A model generated the notes under the pieces. The model was not told where the DNA came from. It saw nothing but the letters and a program-made list of their open reading frames with translations, and made no database searches. DNA of 6,515 nucleotides, from assembly GCA_012841255.1 (NCBI GenBank), contig DUUZ01000215.1, positions 1-6,515 on the forward strand. Direction: 5' to 3'. Position numbers and translations under genes: made by a program. This document shows, in pieces, positions 6,373 to 6,515 of the stretch. This DNA is from Clostridiaceae bacterium. Lineage in GTDB: Bacteria; Bacillota; Clostridia; Saccharofermentanales; DTU023. How positions within the stretch are numbered: the first letter of the stretch is position 1; each line of letters begins with the position of its first letter.

Positions 6373-6515
6373 AGCGGACTTTCTCCCCGAAGATTTTCGG
6401 TGTCATCAAAAAGATCTGGTCAATAATATGGTTGCGGTAAGAGACATTCCCTTCAGCTGGCGTCAGCTGCTCCCTGGCCATTTCACCTGCCAGGCCCATG
6501 AGGGCCACCGCAGCC
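6359..6515 (-). CDS. thiM: Hydroxyethylthiazole kinase, C-terminal part (5' end outside window)
   Basis: The - strand is open from the right edge to a TAA at 6361-6359, giving 51 complete residues. They start AAVALMGLAGEMA and continue through EGNVSYRNHIIDQIFLMT. This matches the end of ThiM, where an alanine/glycine helix (A..MG.AGE.A) is followed by G..S.R..L.D.I..L. ThiM phosphorylates hydroxyethylthiazole, supplying the second substrate of ThiE, which fits its place just upstream. The stop lies 14 bases inside thiE. The catalytic and ATP-binding parts lie beyond position 6515, so whether the gene is intact cannot be judged. A related ribokinase-fold kinase is the only real alternative. 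Confidence 0.85.
   Translation of the reverse strand, partial: AAVALMGLAGEMAREQLTPAEGNVSYRNHIIDQIFLMTPKIFGEKVRYEIR

Overview
The window looks like a chromosomal segment from a GC-rich, low-oxygen member of the Bacillota (Clostridia or Tissierellia type). Three things suggest this. The L-serine dehydratase is the two-subunit, [4Fe-4S]-dependent kind typical of anaerobic Firmicutes. Most genes have purine-rich GGAGG-like ribosome binding sites. Genes are packed with overlapping stops and starts. This is inference from gene content; there is no 16S or other marker here.

Left part (about 1-1719, + strand): an open frame with no start in the window ends in an ATGA overlap with sdaAB. sdaAB (beta subunit) is followed directly by sdaAA (alpha subunit). 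Together they encode the oxygen-sensitive L-serine dehydratase that converts serine to pyruvate and ammonia.

Middle (1716-4220, - strand): a large single-chain protein with a PD-(D/E)XK nuclease-like N-terminal domain and a DinG/XPD-type superfamily 2 helicase with a probable Fe-S cluster. It converges on sdaAA so tightly that both TAG stops lie in the same CTAG tetranucleotide.

Right part (4285-6515, - strand): a compact thiamine salvage operon in the order thiM (3' part only), thiE, a HAD-family phosphatase, thiD. The first three junctions overlap or nearly so. ThiM and ThiD phosphorylate the thiazole and pyrimidine moieties, and ThiE joins them into thiamine monophosphate. The HAD protein sits between two pathway enzymes and has no assigned substrate; a phosphatase acting on thiamine phosphate or on a pathway intermediate is a reasonable hypothesis. 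The helicase gene lies 64 bases downstream of thiD in the same direction and may have its own promoter.

Almost all of the window is coding. I see no RNA gene, mobile element, CRISPR array, convincing riboswitch or intrinsic terminator. Nothing points strongly to an undescribed system. The items most worth a second look are the HAD gene inside the thiamine operon, the nuclease-helicase fusion, and the shared-stop convergent junction.
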